NCBI RefSeq assembly: GCF_035987325.1
Contig: NZ_CP108488.1
Location: forward strand, 6,696,001-6,760,000
DNA: 64,000 bases
From: Streptomyces sp. NBC_01244
GTDB lineage: Bacteria > Actinomycetota > Actinomycetes > Streptomycetales > Streptomycetaceae
Reading direction: 5' to 3'
Numbering within the stretch: position 1 is the stretch's first letter; every line of letters starts with the position of its first letter. The notes under the pieces were generated by a model, which worked only from the letters and a program-made list of their open reading frames with translations, made no database searches and was not told the DNA's origin. Of this stretch, positions 10,816-19,509 are shown in pieces. Position numbers and translations under genes: made by a program.

Positions 10816-11742
10816 GTGGGGGACGTGGCGGTTGGTGCACGATCCGGACGCGACGAGGGTGGCGAGGAGCCGAACGACTCCTCCGGGCCCGATGCCGTCG
10901 AGAACGACGGCGACGACGCGAAGGACGGCGCCGCGGTACGCCCGCACCGTTCGTTCTGGAAGGAGCTGCCGCTCCTGGTCGGCATCGCCCTGCTGCTCGC
11001 CCTGCTGATCAAGACCTTCCTGGTCCAGGCGTTCTCGATCCCCTCGGACTCGATGCAGAACACCCTGCAGCGCGGTGACCGGGTGCTCGTGGACAAGCTG
11101 ACGCCGTGGTTCGGATCGGAGCCCGAGCGCGGTGAGGTCGTGGTCTTCCACGACCCGTCGAACTGGCTGAGCGGGGAGCCCACCCCGGACCCCAACATCG
11201 CGCAGAAGGCCCTCAGCTGGATCGGCCTCATGCCGTCCGCCGAGGAGAAGGACCTGATCAAGAGGACGATCGCCATCGGCGGCGACACGGTCGAGTGCAA
11301 GAAGGGGGGACCGGTCATCGTCAACGGCAAGGAGCTCGACGAGCCGTACATCTTCCCGGGCAACACCCCGTGCGACGACTTCCCCTTCGGTCCGCTCACC
11401 GTGCCCAAGGGCAAGATCTGGGTGATGGGCGACCACCGGCAGAACTCGCAGGACTCCCGCTACCACCAGCAGGACCCCACCCAGGGCTTCGTGCCCGTCA
11501 GCGATGTCGTCGGACGCGCCGTGGTGGTCGCCTGGCCGATCACCCGCTGGTCCACCCTGCCGGTTCCGGACACCTACGACCAGCCGGGCATCGGCACGCA
11601 GACCAAGGCCACCGCGCTCGGTCTGGACGCCGCCGGGCTGGCGCCCGTCGGGCTCGGCCCGGCCGCGCTCGGGTTCGCCGGCGCGGTGCCGGTCGTGCTG
11701 TGGCGCAGGCGGAGGCTGACCGCGGGGCGTACCGACAGGTAG
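10816..11742 (+). CDS. lepB: Type I signal peptidase (third of four)
   Basis: A 308-residue paralogue with an acidic N-terminus, a membrane helix (LLVGIALLLALLIKTFLV), the nucleophile in PSDSMQNTL, the lysine in LIKRTIAIGGD, the box MGDHRQNSQDSRYH, and a second, C-terminal membrane helix ahead of a basic RRRR end. GAGGAG lies 5 bases before the GTG at 10816, which I prefer; an in-frame GTG at 10771 would add 15 residues. Positional equivalent of sipY. Confidence 0.93.
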   Translation: MGDVAVGARSGRDEGGEEPNDSSGPDAVENDGDDAKDGAAVRPHRSFWKELPLLVGIALLLALLIKTFLVQAFSIPSDSMQNTLQRGDRVLVDKLTPWFGSEPERGEVVVFHDPSNWLSGEPTPDPNIAQKALSWIGLMPSAEEKDLIKRTIAIGGDTVECKKGGPVIVNGKELDEPYIFPGNTPCDDFPFGPLTVPKGKIWVMGDHRQNSQDSRYHQQDPTQGFVPVSDVVGRAVVVAWPITRWSTLPVPDTYDQPGIGTQTKATALGLDAAGLAPVGLGPAALGFAGAVPVVLWRRRRLTAGRTDR

Positions 11743-11786
11743 GGTGCCGCCCAGGTCGACGATCTCCGAGTGTGGGGGCGCTTGCA

Positions 11787-12563
11787 ATGGGCGGAACACG
11801 AGCAATACGAGCAGGTGACGGCGATGGCCGCGGTGCTCTCGGCAGCATGCTGTCGGGAGTCGCCGTGGCCATCGGCTTTGTGCTCTTCCTGGGTGGCTTC
11901 GTGTGGGCAGCCGTCGTGTACCAGCCGTACACGGTGCCCACCGATTCGATGGTGCCCACCGTGAAGCCCGGAGACCGGGTTCTGGCGCAGCGCATCGCCG
12001 GGGAGGACGTGCGCCGCGGGGACGTGGTGATCTTCAAGGACGGGCAGTGGAGCGATTCGCCCATGGTCAAGCGGGTCGTCGGCATTGGCGGGGACACGGT
12101 CAAGTGCTGCGGTGACGGCGGCCGGCTCACCGTCAACGGCAAGGAGCTCGACGAGCCGTACATCGAGGCGGAGAAGCTCGACGTGACGGGCGCCCCGGGC
12201 GGGTCCGCCTCCCGGACGCCGTTCGAGGTGACGGTGCCGGAGGGCAACCTCTTCCTGCTCGGCGACCGGCGCGGAGCCTCGCTGGACTCCCGGGCGCACC
12301 TGGAGGAGGCCGGGCAGGGGACGGTGGCCCGCTCGGCGGTGACGGGCCGCGTCGACGCCCTCGCGTGGCCCGACATGGCGATGCTGGAGCGGCCCAAGGC
12401 TTACGCCGCCCTGCCCGGCGGGACCTCGACGCCGGGGCCGCTGCTGCTCCAGGTGGCCGCGGTGGTGGGCGGAGCGGCCCTGGTGCTGCTCGGAGCCGCG
12501 TACGGGCCGGTCGTACGGGTTCTCGGGCGCGGGCGGAGGCAGGAGCGGGCCGATGTCCGCTGA
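11787..12563 (+). CDS. lepB: Type I signal peptidase (fourth of four)
   Basis: The most divergent of the four, 258 residues. It has an N-terminal helix (LSGVAVAIGFVLFLGGFVWAAV), the nucleophile in PTDSMVPTV, the lysine in MVKRVVGIGGD, and the box LGDRRGASLDSRAH, where Arg replaces the usual His. A C-terminal helix (LLQVAAVVGGAALVLLGAAY) is clear. Its end overlaps the next gene by 11 bases. Positional equivalent of sipZ. Confidence 0.93.
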   Translation: MGGTRAIRAGDGDGRGALGSMLSGVAVAIGFVLFLGGFVWAAVVYQPYTVPTDSMVPTVKPGDRVLAQRIAGEDVRRGDVVIFKDGQWSDSPMVKRVVGIGGDTVKCCGDGGRLTVNGKELDEPYIEAEKLDVTGAPGGSASRTPFEVTVPEGNLFLLGDRRGASLDSRAHLEEAGQGTVARSAVTGRVDALAWPDMAMLERPKAYAALPGGTSTPGPLLLQVAAVVGGAALVLLGAAYGPVVRVLGRGRRQERADVR

Positions 12564-13098
12564 CGCGCCGGCGGGGCCGGGGGCAGGCTCCGGGCCGGGT
12601 GGTGCGGGAGGCCCGGGAGCGCCGCGCAAGGTGGCGCGGGTGATCCTGCTGGACCCCGAGGACCGGATCCTGCTGATGCACGGCTTCGAGCCGGGAGATC
12701 CGGCGGACGACTGGTGGTTCACCCCGGGCGGCGGCCTGGAAGGCGCCGAGACCCGGGAGCAGGCCGCGCTCCGCGAGCTCGCGGAGGAGACCGGGATCAC
12801 CGACGTGGAACTGGGGCCGGTGCTGTGGCACCGCTACTGCTCGTTCCCCTTCGACGGGCGCCGCTGGGAGCAGGACGAGTGGTACTTCCTGGCCCGGACC
12901 AGCCAGACGGCGACCGTGCTGGGAGGCCTCACCGAGCTGGAGCGCCGCAGCGTCTCGGGCACCAGGTGGTGGACCTCCGAGGAACTCCTTGCGGCCCATG
13001 AGACGGTGTACCCGACCAGACTCGCAGAGCTGCTCCGCACGCTGCTCGACGACGGTCCCCCGGGTGCGCCCGTGAACCTGGCTCCGGAAATCGTTTAG
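12553..13098 (+). CDS. NUDIX hydrolase
   Basis: NUDIX enzymes cleave nucleoside diphosphates linked to another group. The 181-residue protein has a complete NUDIX box at residues 60-82, with Glu66, Arg74-Glu75, Glu78-Glu79 and Gly81 all in place, after a Gly/Ala/Pro-rich N-terminus of about 24 residues. The start overlaps the last signal peptidase gene by 11 bases, so translation is probably coupled. The substrate cannot be told from the sequence. Confidence 0.9.
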   Translation: MSADAPAGPGAGSGPGGAGGPGAPRKVARVILLDPEDRILLMHGFEPGDPADDWWFTPGGGLEGAETREQAALRELAEETGITDVELGPVLWHRYCSFPFDGRRWEQDEWYFLARTSQTATVLGGLTELERRSVSGTRWWTSEELLAAHETVYPTRLAELLRTLLDDGPPGAPVNLAPEIV

Positions 13099-13153
13099 GG
13101 GCGCACGGGCCTGGCGCACAATAGGGGGACGCACGGCTGAAGGGGAACATGCC

Positions 13154-13462
13154 ATGAGTGCCGAGGACCTCGAGAAGTACGAGACCGAGATGGAGCTGAA
13201 GCTCTATCGCGAGTACCGCGACGTCGTCGGGCTGTTCAAGTATGTGATCGAGACCGAACGCCGTTTCTACCTCACCAACGACTACGAGATGCAGGTGCAC
13301 TCGGTACAGGGGGAGGTCTTTTTCGAGGTCTCGATGGCCGACGCGTGGGTCTGGGACATGTACAGACCGGCTCGGTTCGTGAAGCAGGTGCGGGTGCTGA
13401 CCTTCAAGGACGTGAACATCGAGGAGCTCAACAAGAGCGACCTCGAGCTTCCGGGCAGCTGA
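13154..13462 (+). CDS. DUF2469 family protein
   Basis: A 102-residue, highly acidic-then-aromatic protein opening MSAEDLEKYETEMELKLYRE, which I recognise as the actinobacterial DUF2469 family. Its function is unknown. It is always small and is commonly found between the signal peptidase/rnhB region and yraN in actinomycetes, as here. AAGGGGA lies about 8 bases ahead of the ATG, and a possible -10 (CACAAT) is near 13118-13123. Confidence 0.88.
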   Translation: MSAEDLEKYETEMELKLYREYRDVVGLFKYVIETERRFYLTNDYEMQVHSVQGEVFFEVSMADAWVWDMYRPARFVKQVRVLTFKDVNIEELNKSDLELPGS

Positions 13463-13578
13463 TCTCCGGCCCGGTTCCCTCGCCGGGGTGACGCGGTTGT
13501 CCACATCGCCCCGGCTGTCCACCAAGATCCACTCAGTGGGCGGGGACGCGGGATCGTCGGTGCCGGAGGTGGTGCCGG

Positions 13579-13950
13579 ATGAACGCGAAGGGCGTGGCAC
13601 AGCAGGCATTGGGGCGGTACGGCGAGGACCTCGCGACGCGACGGCTCACCGAGGCCGGGATGACCGTGATCGCGCGGAACTGGCGGTGTCGCGGCGGGGA
13701 GATCGACATCGTCGCCCGGGACGGGGACGCCCTCGTCGTGTGCGAGGTCAAGACCCGGCGGGCGGGGGAGTTCGAACATCCCATGGCCGCGCTGCGGCCC
13801 GCCAAGGCCGAGCGCTTGCGCAGGCTCGCCGGGCGCTGGCTGGCCGACCACGGGGGACCACCCCCGGGCGGGGTCCGCATCGACCTCGTCGGTGTCCTCC
13901 TGCCGCGGCGCGGCGGGCCCGTCGTGGAGCACGTCAGGGGGGCGGCCTGA
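13579..13950 (+). CDS. yraN: YraN family (UPF0102) nuclease-fold protein
   Basis: A 123-residue protein with a restriction-endonuclease-like fold. The signature [34 protein letters not shown] contains the Glu, Asp and ExK residues of a PD-(D/E)xK site. The cellular role is unproven; YraN is linked by neighbourhood to comM and dprA, as here, and so to uptake or processing of DNA. Its stop overlaps the comM ATG by one base. Confidence 0.92.
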   Translation: MNAKGVAQQALGRYGEDLATRRLTEAGMTVIARNWRCRGGEIDIVARDGDALVVCEVKTRRAGEFEHPMAALRPAKAERLRRLAGRWLADHGGPPPGGVRIDLVGVLLPRRGGPVVEHVRGAA

Positions 13951-15572
13951 TGGGGTTCGCACGGGCCTGCTCGGTCGCCCTCGTGGGCGTCGACGGCGTG
14001 GTGGTGGAGGTCCAGGCCGACCTGGAGCCCGGAGTCGCCACCTTCTCCCTGGTGGGGCTGCCCGACAAGACCCTGGTCGAGAGCCGGGACCGGGTCAGGG
14101 CGGCCGTGGTGAACTCGGGCGCCGCCTGGCCGCAGAAGAAACTCACCGTCGGCCTCAGCCCGGCGTCCGTCCCGAAGGGCGGCGCGGGCTTCGACCTCGC
14201 CGTGGCGGCCGCCGTGCTGGGCGCCGCCGAGGTGGTCGACCCGAAGGTGATCGCCGATCTCGTCCTCATCGGGGAGCTGGGGCTGGACGGCCGGGTGCGT
14301 CCCGTCCGCGGGATCCTCCCGGCGGTGCTCGCCGCCGCCGAGGCCGGATACCGGCAGGTCGTGGTGCCCCAGCAGTGCGCGGCCGAGGCCATGCTGGTCC
14401 CGGACGTCTCGGTGCTCGGGGTACGCAGCCTGCGGCAGCTGATCGCGGTGCTCACCGAGGGAGAGGTCCCCGAGGAGGATCCACCGGATCCGTCCGGGCG
14501 CCCCGACCCGATGCTCGCCGGGCTGGTCGTCCCCGGCGCAGGAATCGGCACCGGCGTGGCCCGCGACGGCGACGGGCGGGACTTCCCCGACCTCGCCGAC
14601 GTCGCCGGACAGCACGCGGCACGCCGGGCCCTGGAAGTGGCGGCCGCCGGGGGCCACCACCTCTTCCTCAGCGGACCGCCGGGCGCCGGCAAGACGATGA
14701 TGGCCGAGCGGATCCCCTGGATCATGCCCCCGCTCACCCGACGGGACTCCCTGGAGGTCACGGCCGTCCACTCGGTCGCGGGAATCCTGCCCCCGGGCGA
14801 ACCGCTCGTCGCGCGGCCCCCGTACTGCGCCCCGCACCACTCGGCGACCATGCAGTCCCTCGTCGGGGGCGGAGCCAGTGTGGCCAGGCCCGGAGCGGTG
14901 TCACTGGCCCACCGGGGGGTGCTGTTCCTGGACGAAGCCGCGGAGTTCAGCACCAAGGCCCTGGACGCCCTGAGGCAGCCCCTCGAAGCGGGACACGTGG
15001 TCATCGCCCGGGCCGCCGGGGTGGTACGCCTGCCGGCCCGGTTCCTGATGGTGCTGGCCGCCAACCCCTGTCCCTGCGGGCGCCACACCCTGCACGGGAC
15101 CGGCTGCGACTGCCCGGCCTCGGTGATCCGCCGCTACCAGGCCCGGCTGTCGGGGCCGCTGCTGGACCGGGTGGACCTGCGCGTGGAGGTCGAGCCGGTC
15201 ACCCGCTCCGATCTGCTGGGGCGAGGGGGCCGCGGCGAAGCCACGGCGGTGGTGGCCGCGCGGGTCCGGGAGGCCCGCGACCGGGCGGCGGCCCGGCTCG
15301 AGGGCACGCCCTGGCGGCTCAACGCCGAGGTCCCGGGCCACGAGCTGCGGACCCGCTGGCCGGCCGCCCCCGGAGCACTGGCCCAGGCCGAGCGGGACCT
15401 GGAGCGCGGCCTGCTGACCGCGCGGGGGCTCGACCGGGTGCTCCGGGTCGCCTGGACGGTGGCCGACCTGAGGAGCCGGGACCGCCCCGACGCCCTGGAC
15501 GTGGCGGTCGCCCTCGAGCTGCGCACAGGAATCGCCCGCGGAGCCACCGCACACCTGGACGCCGCCTCGTGA
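13950..15572 (+). CDS. comM: ComM/YifB family AAA+ ATPase (Mg-chelatase-like)
   Basis: ComM is a hexameric helicase that promotes branch migration during DNA integration. The 540-residue protein has the N-terminal LonC-like domain (SRDRVRAAVVNSGAAWPQKK), Walker A GPPGAGKT near residue 243, Walker B GVLFLDEAAEF, a zinc-binding-like NPCPCG...CDC insert, and the C-terminal Mg-chelatase domain. The ATG overlaps yraN (TGATG), and its stop overlaps the dprA GTG by 4 bases, so yraN-comM-dprA is a tight operon. Some databases call it a magnesium chelatase; no chelatase role is supported. Confidence 0.94.
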   Translation: MGFARACSVALVGVDGVVVEVQADLEPGVATFSLVGLPDKTLVESRDRVRAAVVNSGAAWPQKKLTVGLSPASVPKGGAGFDLAVAAAVLGAAEVVDPKVIADLVLIGELGLDGRVRPVRGILPAVLAAAEAGYRQVVVPQQCAAEAMLVPDVSVLGVRSLRQLIAVLTEGEVPEEDPPDPSGRPDPMLAGLVVPGAGIGTGVARDGDGRDFPDLADVAGQHAARRALEVAAAGGHHLFLSGPPGAGKTMMAERIPWIMPPLTRRDSLEVTAVHSVAGILPPGEPLVARPPYCAPHHSATMQSLVGGGASVARPGAVSLAHRGVLFLDEAAEFSTKALDALRQPLEAGHVVIARAAGVVRLPARFLMVLAANPCPCGRHTLHGTGCDCPASVIRRYQARLSGPLLDRVDLRVEVEPVTRSDLLGRGGRGEATAVVAARVREARDRAAARLEGTPWRLNAEVPGHELRTRWPAAPGALAQAERDLERGLLTARGLDRVLRVAWTVADLRSRDRPDALDVAVALELRTGIARGATAHLDAAS

Positions 15573-16753
15573 CCGCCGCGGCGCCGGCCCCGGAACCCGG
15601 CCCGCAGGAGGAGGCGGAGCCCGAGGCCGAGGTACTCGCGCGGGCCGCGCTCACCCGGGTCCTGGAGCCCGGGGAGGAGCACGGCGGGCGCTGGCTGCGG
15701 GCGTACGGGGCCGTCGGGCTGATACGGCTGCTGACCGGGCCCGCGCCGGAGCCCGGGGTACTGACCGGGGTCGGCGGCGAGCGGCTCGCCGGATACCGCC
15801 GCCGGGCCGCGTCGGCCGACCCCCGGCGGGACCTGGAGGCCGCCGCCGAGACCGGGGGCCGGTTCGTCTGCCCCGGGTCGCCGGAGTGGCCGAGTCAGCT
15901 GGACGACCTCGGGGACGCCCGGCCCGTCGGACTGTGGGTGCGGGGCAGGCCCAGCCTGCGGGCCTGGGCCCTGCGCTCCGTGGCGGTGGTCGGAGCCCGC
16001 GCGTGCACCCCGTACGGGGCGCACATGGCCCAGAGCCTGGCCGGTGAACTCGCCGAGCGCGGGTGGGTGCTGGTCTCGGGCGCCGCCTACGGGATCGACG
16101 GCGCCGCCCACCGCGGCGCCCTGGCCGCCGGCGGAGCCACGGCCGCCGTGCTTGCCTGCGGGGTGGACGTGTCCTACCCGCGCGGGCACGCCGGCCTGCT
16201 CGGCCGGATCGCCGCCCAGGGACTGCTCCTCGGCGAGCTGCCGCCCGGCAGCCATCCCACGCCGAGCCGTTTCGTCCTGCGCAACCGCGTCATCGCCGCC
16301 CTGACCCGGGGCACGGTCGTCGTGGAGGCGGCCCACCGCAGCGGGTCCCTGGTCACCGCCCGGCGGGCCCAGGCGCTGGGGAGGATCACCATGGGCATCC
16401 CGGGCCCGGCCACCAGCGGTCTCTCGGCCGGCGTGCACGAACTGCTGCGCGGAGAGGCCTCGCTGGTCACGGACGCGGCGGAGGTCATCGAGCTGGTCGG
16501 AGGGATGGGAGAGCTGGCACCCGAGCGGCGGGGCCCCGTCATCGCCCGGGACCTGCTGGGCCCCGAAGCGGTCCGGGTCCTCGAAGCCCTGCCGGCGGGG
16601 CGCCTCGCAGACCTGGAGGAGCTGACCCTCGCCGCGGGCACCGGCACCGATGAAGTCATCGGCAGACTGTACGAACTTCACTCTCTGGGGTTCGTCGAAC
16701 GGCAGGGCGACGGCTGGCAGTTGACCCCGAAGCGGCCGAGAGGAGGTGCATAA
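15569..16753 (+). CDS. dprA: DNA-processing protein DprA
   Basis: DprA binds incoming single-stranded DNA and loads RecA. The 394-residue protein has an N-terminal SAM-like region, the Rossmann core with VVGARACTPYG and LVSGAAYGIDGAAHRGALAAGG, and RFVLRNRVIAALTRGTVVVEA, then a C-terminal winged-helix domain (from about residue 330). The start GTG overlaps the comM stop (GTGA). Natural competence is not established for most Streptomyces, so a role in recombination or repair is as likely. Confidence 0.94.
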   Translation: MTAAAPAPEPGPQEEAEPEAEVLARAALTRVLEPGEEHGGRWLRAYGAVGLIRLLTGPAPEPGVLTGVGGERLAGYRRRAASADPRRDLEAAAETGGRFVCPGSPEWPSQLDDLGDARPVGLWVRGRPSLRAWALRSVAVVGARACTPYGAHMAQSLAGELAERGWVLVSGAAYGIDGAAHRGALAAGGATAAVLACGVDVSYPRGHAGLLGRIAAQGLLLGELPPGSHPTPSRFVLRNRVIAALTRGTVVVEAAHRSGSLVTARRAQALGRITMGIPGPATSGLSAGVHELLRGEASLVTDAAEVIELVGGMGELAPERRGPVIARDLLGPEAVRVLEALPAGRLADLEELTLAAGTGTDEVIGRLYELHSLGFVERQGDGWQLTPKRPRGGA

Positions 16754-16845
16754 AGCGCAGTCACCCGGCGAGGCGGTCGTTGACCTGGGGCGTTCCGGTG
16801 AAAGAGTGAAGGCGATGAGAGACGCGGTCTTCCCGGCGGCACCCG

Positions 16846-16875
16846 CCGGGACCGTGCGCCAGGCGCCGGTCCCGG
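16846..16875 (+). terminator. Hairpin in the dprA-whiG gap
   Basis: A 9-bp stem (CCGGGACCG and its complement) with a 12-base loop that itself can fold (GCGCC and GGCGC). It lies about 95 bases after dprA in an otherwise featureless 239-base gap and may end the yraN-comM-dprA transcript. Confidence 0.5.
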
Positions 16876-16992
16876 GTCTCCCGCGCGAGTCGGGGCGCCT
16901 TTGCGGGCCCGCGCGATCCCGTACTCTTCGCGCACCGCGACACTTCCGTCACGCTACGCTCCCAAGGAATCCGGCTCCGGCAAAGGCGAAGC

Positions 16993-17826
16993 ATGCCCCA
17001 GCACACCTCAGGGTCCGACCGCGCTGCGGTGCCCCCCGCTGCGCGCGGCAGCGAGCGGTCCACCGCGCCCTCGTCCCTGGAGGTGCTGTGGCGCTCGTAC
17101 AAGGACTCGGGTGACGAGCGGCTGCGGGAGCAGCTGATCCTGCACTACTCGCCCCTCGTGAAGTACGTGGCGGGCCGCGTCAGCGTCGGCCTGCCGCCCA
17201 ATGTGGAACAGGCCGACTTCGTCTCCTCCGGAGTCTTCGGACTGATCGACGCCATCGAGAAGTTCGACATCGAACGGTCCATCAAGTTCGAGACGTACGC
17301 GATCACCCGCATCCGCGGCGCGATGATCGACGAGCTGCGGGCGCTGGACTGGATCCCCCGCTCGGTGCGGCAGAAGGCGCGCGCCGTCGAACGGGCCTAC
17401 GCCACGCTGGAGGCCCAGCTGCGGCGCACCCCGACCGAGCACGAGGTCGCCGGGGAAATGGGCATCGGCGTGGAGGATCTGCACGCCGTTTTCAGCCAGT
17501 TGTCGCTCGCCAACGTGGTCGCCCTCGAAGAACTGCTGCACGTGGGCGGGGAGGGCGACCGCCTCTCCCTGATGGACACGCTGGAGGACACCGCCGCGGA
17601 CAACCCGGTGGAGGTCGCGGAGGACCGGGAGTTGCGCCGGCTGCTGGCGCGGGCCATCAACACGCTGCCCGAGCGGGAGAAGACGGTGGTGACCCTCTAC
17701 TACTACGAGGGCCTCACGCTCGCCGAGATCGGCAACGTCCTCGGGGTCACCGAGAGCCGCGTCAGCCAGATCCACACCAAGTCGGTCCTGCAGCTGCGGG
17801 CGAAGCTGGCGGACGTCGGGCGCTGA
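16993..17826 (+). CDS. whiG: RNA polymerase sigma factor WhiG
   Basis: WhiG is the FliA-type sigma factor that commits Streptomyces aerial hyphae to sporulation and is held by the anti-sigma factor RsiG with cyclic di-GMP. The 277-residue protein shows region 2 ([54 protein letters not shown]), region 3, and region 4 with the helix-turn-helix [20 protein letters not shown]. Both sides are non-operonic. Its presence is strong evidence for a sporulating Streptomyces-like organism. Confidence 0.97.
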   Translation: MPQHTSGSDRAAVPPAARGSERSTAPSSLEVLWRSYKDSGDERLREQLILHYSPLVKYVAGRVSVGLPPNVEQADFVSSGVFGLIDAIEKFDIERSIKFETYAITRIRGAMIDELRALDWIPRSVRQKARAVERAYATLEAQLRRTPTEHEVAGEMGIGVEDLHAVFSQLSLANVVALEELLHVGGEGDRLSLMDTLEDTAADNPVEVAEDRELRRLLARAINTLPEREKTVVTLYYYEGLTLAEIGNVLGVTESRVSQIHTKSVLQLRAKLADVGR

Positions 17827-17888
17827 ACCGGGTCCCGGCAGTGCGAGGCCGGAGGCCGAGAGCGTGCGACGGCCTTGCGGTACATCCG

Positions 17889-17894
17889 TAGAGT
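17889..17894 (+). promoter_or_regulatory. -10 hexamer of the TetR gene, probably leaderless
   Basis: TAGAGT ends 6 bases before the GTG at 17901, with TGCGAC 18 bases upstream as a possible -35. No ribosome binding site is present. Confidence 0.4.
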
Positions 17895-17900
17895 GGACGC

Positions 17901-18482
17901 GTGCCCAGGATTCGAGCGGCCTCCGTGGCCGAGCACCGGTCGATGCAGCGCGGCGCCCTGTTGGACGCCGCGCGTTCCCTGCTGTCCGAAGGGGGGACGG
18001 AAGCGCTGACCTTCCCCGCCCTAGCCGAGCGGACCGGCCTCGCCCGGTCCTCCGTGTACGAGTACTTCCGGTCCCGCGCGGCCGTCGTCGAAGAGCTGTG
18101 CGCGGTGGACTTTCCCGTGTGGGCGGCCGAGATCGAGGCGGCGATGTCCGAGGCGGAGACGCCGGAGGCGAAGATCGAGGCGTATGTGCGCTGCCAGCTG
18201 GGGCTGGTGGGGGACAAGCGGCACCGGGCGGTGGTGGCGATCTCGGCGAGCGAGCTGGACGCCGGGGCGCGCGAGAAGATCCGCGCGGCGCACGGGAGCC
18301 TGATCGCGATGATCGTGGAGGCGCTGGGCGCGCTGGGGCAGGCGGAGCCGAGGCTGGCCGCGATGCTGCTCCAGGGTGTGGTGGACGCCGCCGTCCGGCG
18401 GATCGAGGCCGGTGCCGGGGAAGATCCCGTCGTGGTCACGGACGCGGCGGTGGCCATGGCCCTGCGGGGCGTCGGGGGCTGA
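17901..18482 (+). CDS. TetR/AcrR family transcriptional regulator
   Basis: A 193-residue regulator. The helix-turn-helix is in residues 20-62 (ALLDAARSLLSEGGTEALTFPALAERTGLARSSVYEYFRSR); the rest is the helical ligand and dimer domain, with no recognisable ligand signature. It is transcribed from what looks like a leaderless promoter. The next gene is convergent, so no target can be read from context except its own promoter. Confidence 0.9.
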   Translation: MPRIRAASVAEHRSMQRGALLDAARSLLSEGGTEALTFPALAERTGLARSSVYEYFRSRAAVVEELCAVDFPVWAAEIEAAMSEAETPEAKIEAYVRCQLGLVGDKRHRAVVAISASELDAGAREKIRAAHGSLIAMIVEALGALGQAEPRLAAMLLQGVVDAAVRRIEAGAGEDPVVVTDAAVAMALRGVGG

Positions 18483-18593
18483 CCCGTCCTGGTTCCCGGT
18501 GTGTGGCCCAGCCCTGGGTCTGGCCCGCCCGGGCCCCGGTTCCCCGTCCCGTCGCGGCGTGCCGGTGTCGGGGTCGGGTGCCCTGCGGGGCCG

Positions 18594-18738
18594 TCCCCTA
18601 CCCGCCCTTCCTCCGTTCCCATGGCTCTGCCCTGACCCGGTCCTCAAGCGCCGGACGGGCTGGGAAGGGGTACCGGGCTGCGCCCGGACCCCCCTGGGGC
18701 TCCGCCCCAGACCCCGGTCCTCAAACGCCGGACGGCTG
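18594..18738. repeat. Dispersed hairpin-rich repeat, copy A (two units)
   Basis: Two related units lie in tandem. The first runs from CCCCTACCCGCCCTTC to CAAGCGCCGGACGGGCTG; the second holds CTGGGGCTCCGCCCCAG, a perfect hairpin, and ends TCAAACGCCGGACGGCTG. Related units occur at 29392-29535 and twice, in opposite directions, at 61311-61513. The right end runs into the 3' end of the M23-type gene and supplies its stop codon. Confidence 0.8.
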
Positions 18739-19257
18739 AGGGGTCAGGGGTAGGAGGCGGGGGGTTGGGCGGGGGAGGAGGGTCAGGGGGTTGAGGTAGG
18801 TCTTCGCGTGGAGGAGGCCCCAGTGGAGGCAGGGGCGGGGGCAGTGGGGGCCGTCCGTGAGGAGGGCGACCACCTGGCCCGCCGCGACCTCGGCGCCCTG
18901 TGCCACCAGGGGGCGGACCGGTTCGTAGGTCGTGCGCAGGCCGTTCGGGAGGGTCAGCGAGAGGACTCCGCGGCCGGCCACCGGGCCGGCGTAGTGGACA
19001 TGGCCCGGACCGATCGCGCGGAGCTCCGCGCCCACCGGGGCCGCCAGGTCCACCCCGCGGTGGCCCGCCGCGTACGGGGTCGGGGGCGGGTCCCACCAGC
19101 GGACCACCGTGAGGGGAGAGGGCAGCGGGCGTCCGGTCGGGCCCGGTGGCACCAGTGGTTCCGGCAGCCCTCGCGGTCCGGGCGGTCCCGGTGCCGTCGG
19201 AGGTGGGGCCAGGGTGAGGCCCAGGGCCAGGAGCAGGGTGAGCAGCAGCTTCGTCAT
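18721..19257 (-). CDS. M23 (LytM) family peptidase-like secreted protein
   Basis: A 178-residue protein with an N-terminal signal sequence ([20 protein letters not shown]), a proline-rich linker and a lysostaphin-like domain. [11 protein letters not shown] gives the first zinc ligands (His66, Asp70). The usual final HxH is CLHW, so Cys143 stands where the first histidine is expected; the protein may be a non-catalytic activator or a variant enzyme. Its last four codons and stop lie inside a dispersed repeat, so the C-terminus may vary between strains. It is convergent with the TetR gene and divergent from rpsB. Confidence 0.82.
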   Translation of the reverse strand: MTKLLLTLLLALGLTLAPPPTAPGPPGPRGLPEPLVPPGPTGRPLPSPLTVVRWWDPPPTPYAAGHRGVDLAAPVGAELRAIGPGHVHYAGPVAGRGVLSLTLPNGLRTTYEPVRPLVAQGAEVAAGQVVALLTDGPHCPRPCLHWGLLHAKTYLNPLTLLPRPTPRLLPLTPQPSGV

Positions 19258-19355
19258 GGGGGGATGGTTCCGTTTCCGGAGCCGGTCCGGTTCGGGCCTG
19301 TGGACGGGCGGGGCGCTGTGGACAACCGCGTCACCCGGCATACCACCGGGTCCCG

Positions 19356-19361
19356 TACACT
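19356..19361 (+). promoter_or_regulatory. Possible -10 of rpsB
   Basis: TACACT stands about 150 bases before rpsB. The leader that follows has short GC-rich hairpins (such as GGCCCCTCAGGGCC). No convincing -35 is seen. Confidence 0.3.
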
Positions 19362-19509
19362 TCTTGTGGCGATCCGGGTCACCGGGTCGACTTCGCACGC
19401 CCCAGCACCGGCCCCTCAGGGCCAGGTGACAGCGTCTCTCGGTCCCCTCCACGGGGGCAGGGCGCGACAGGGGCGTCAGGAACCAAACCGAGAAAACAAG
19501 GAGATGGCC

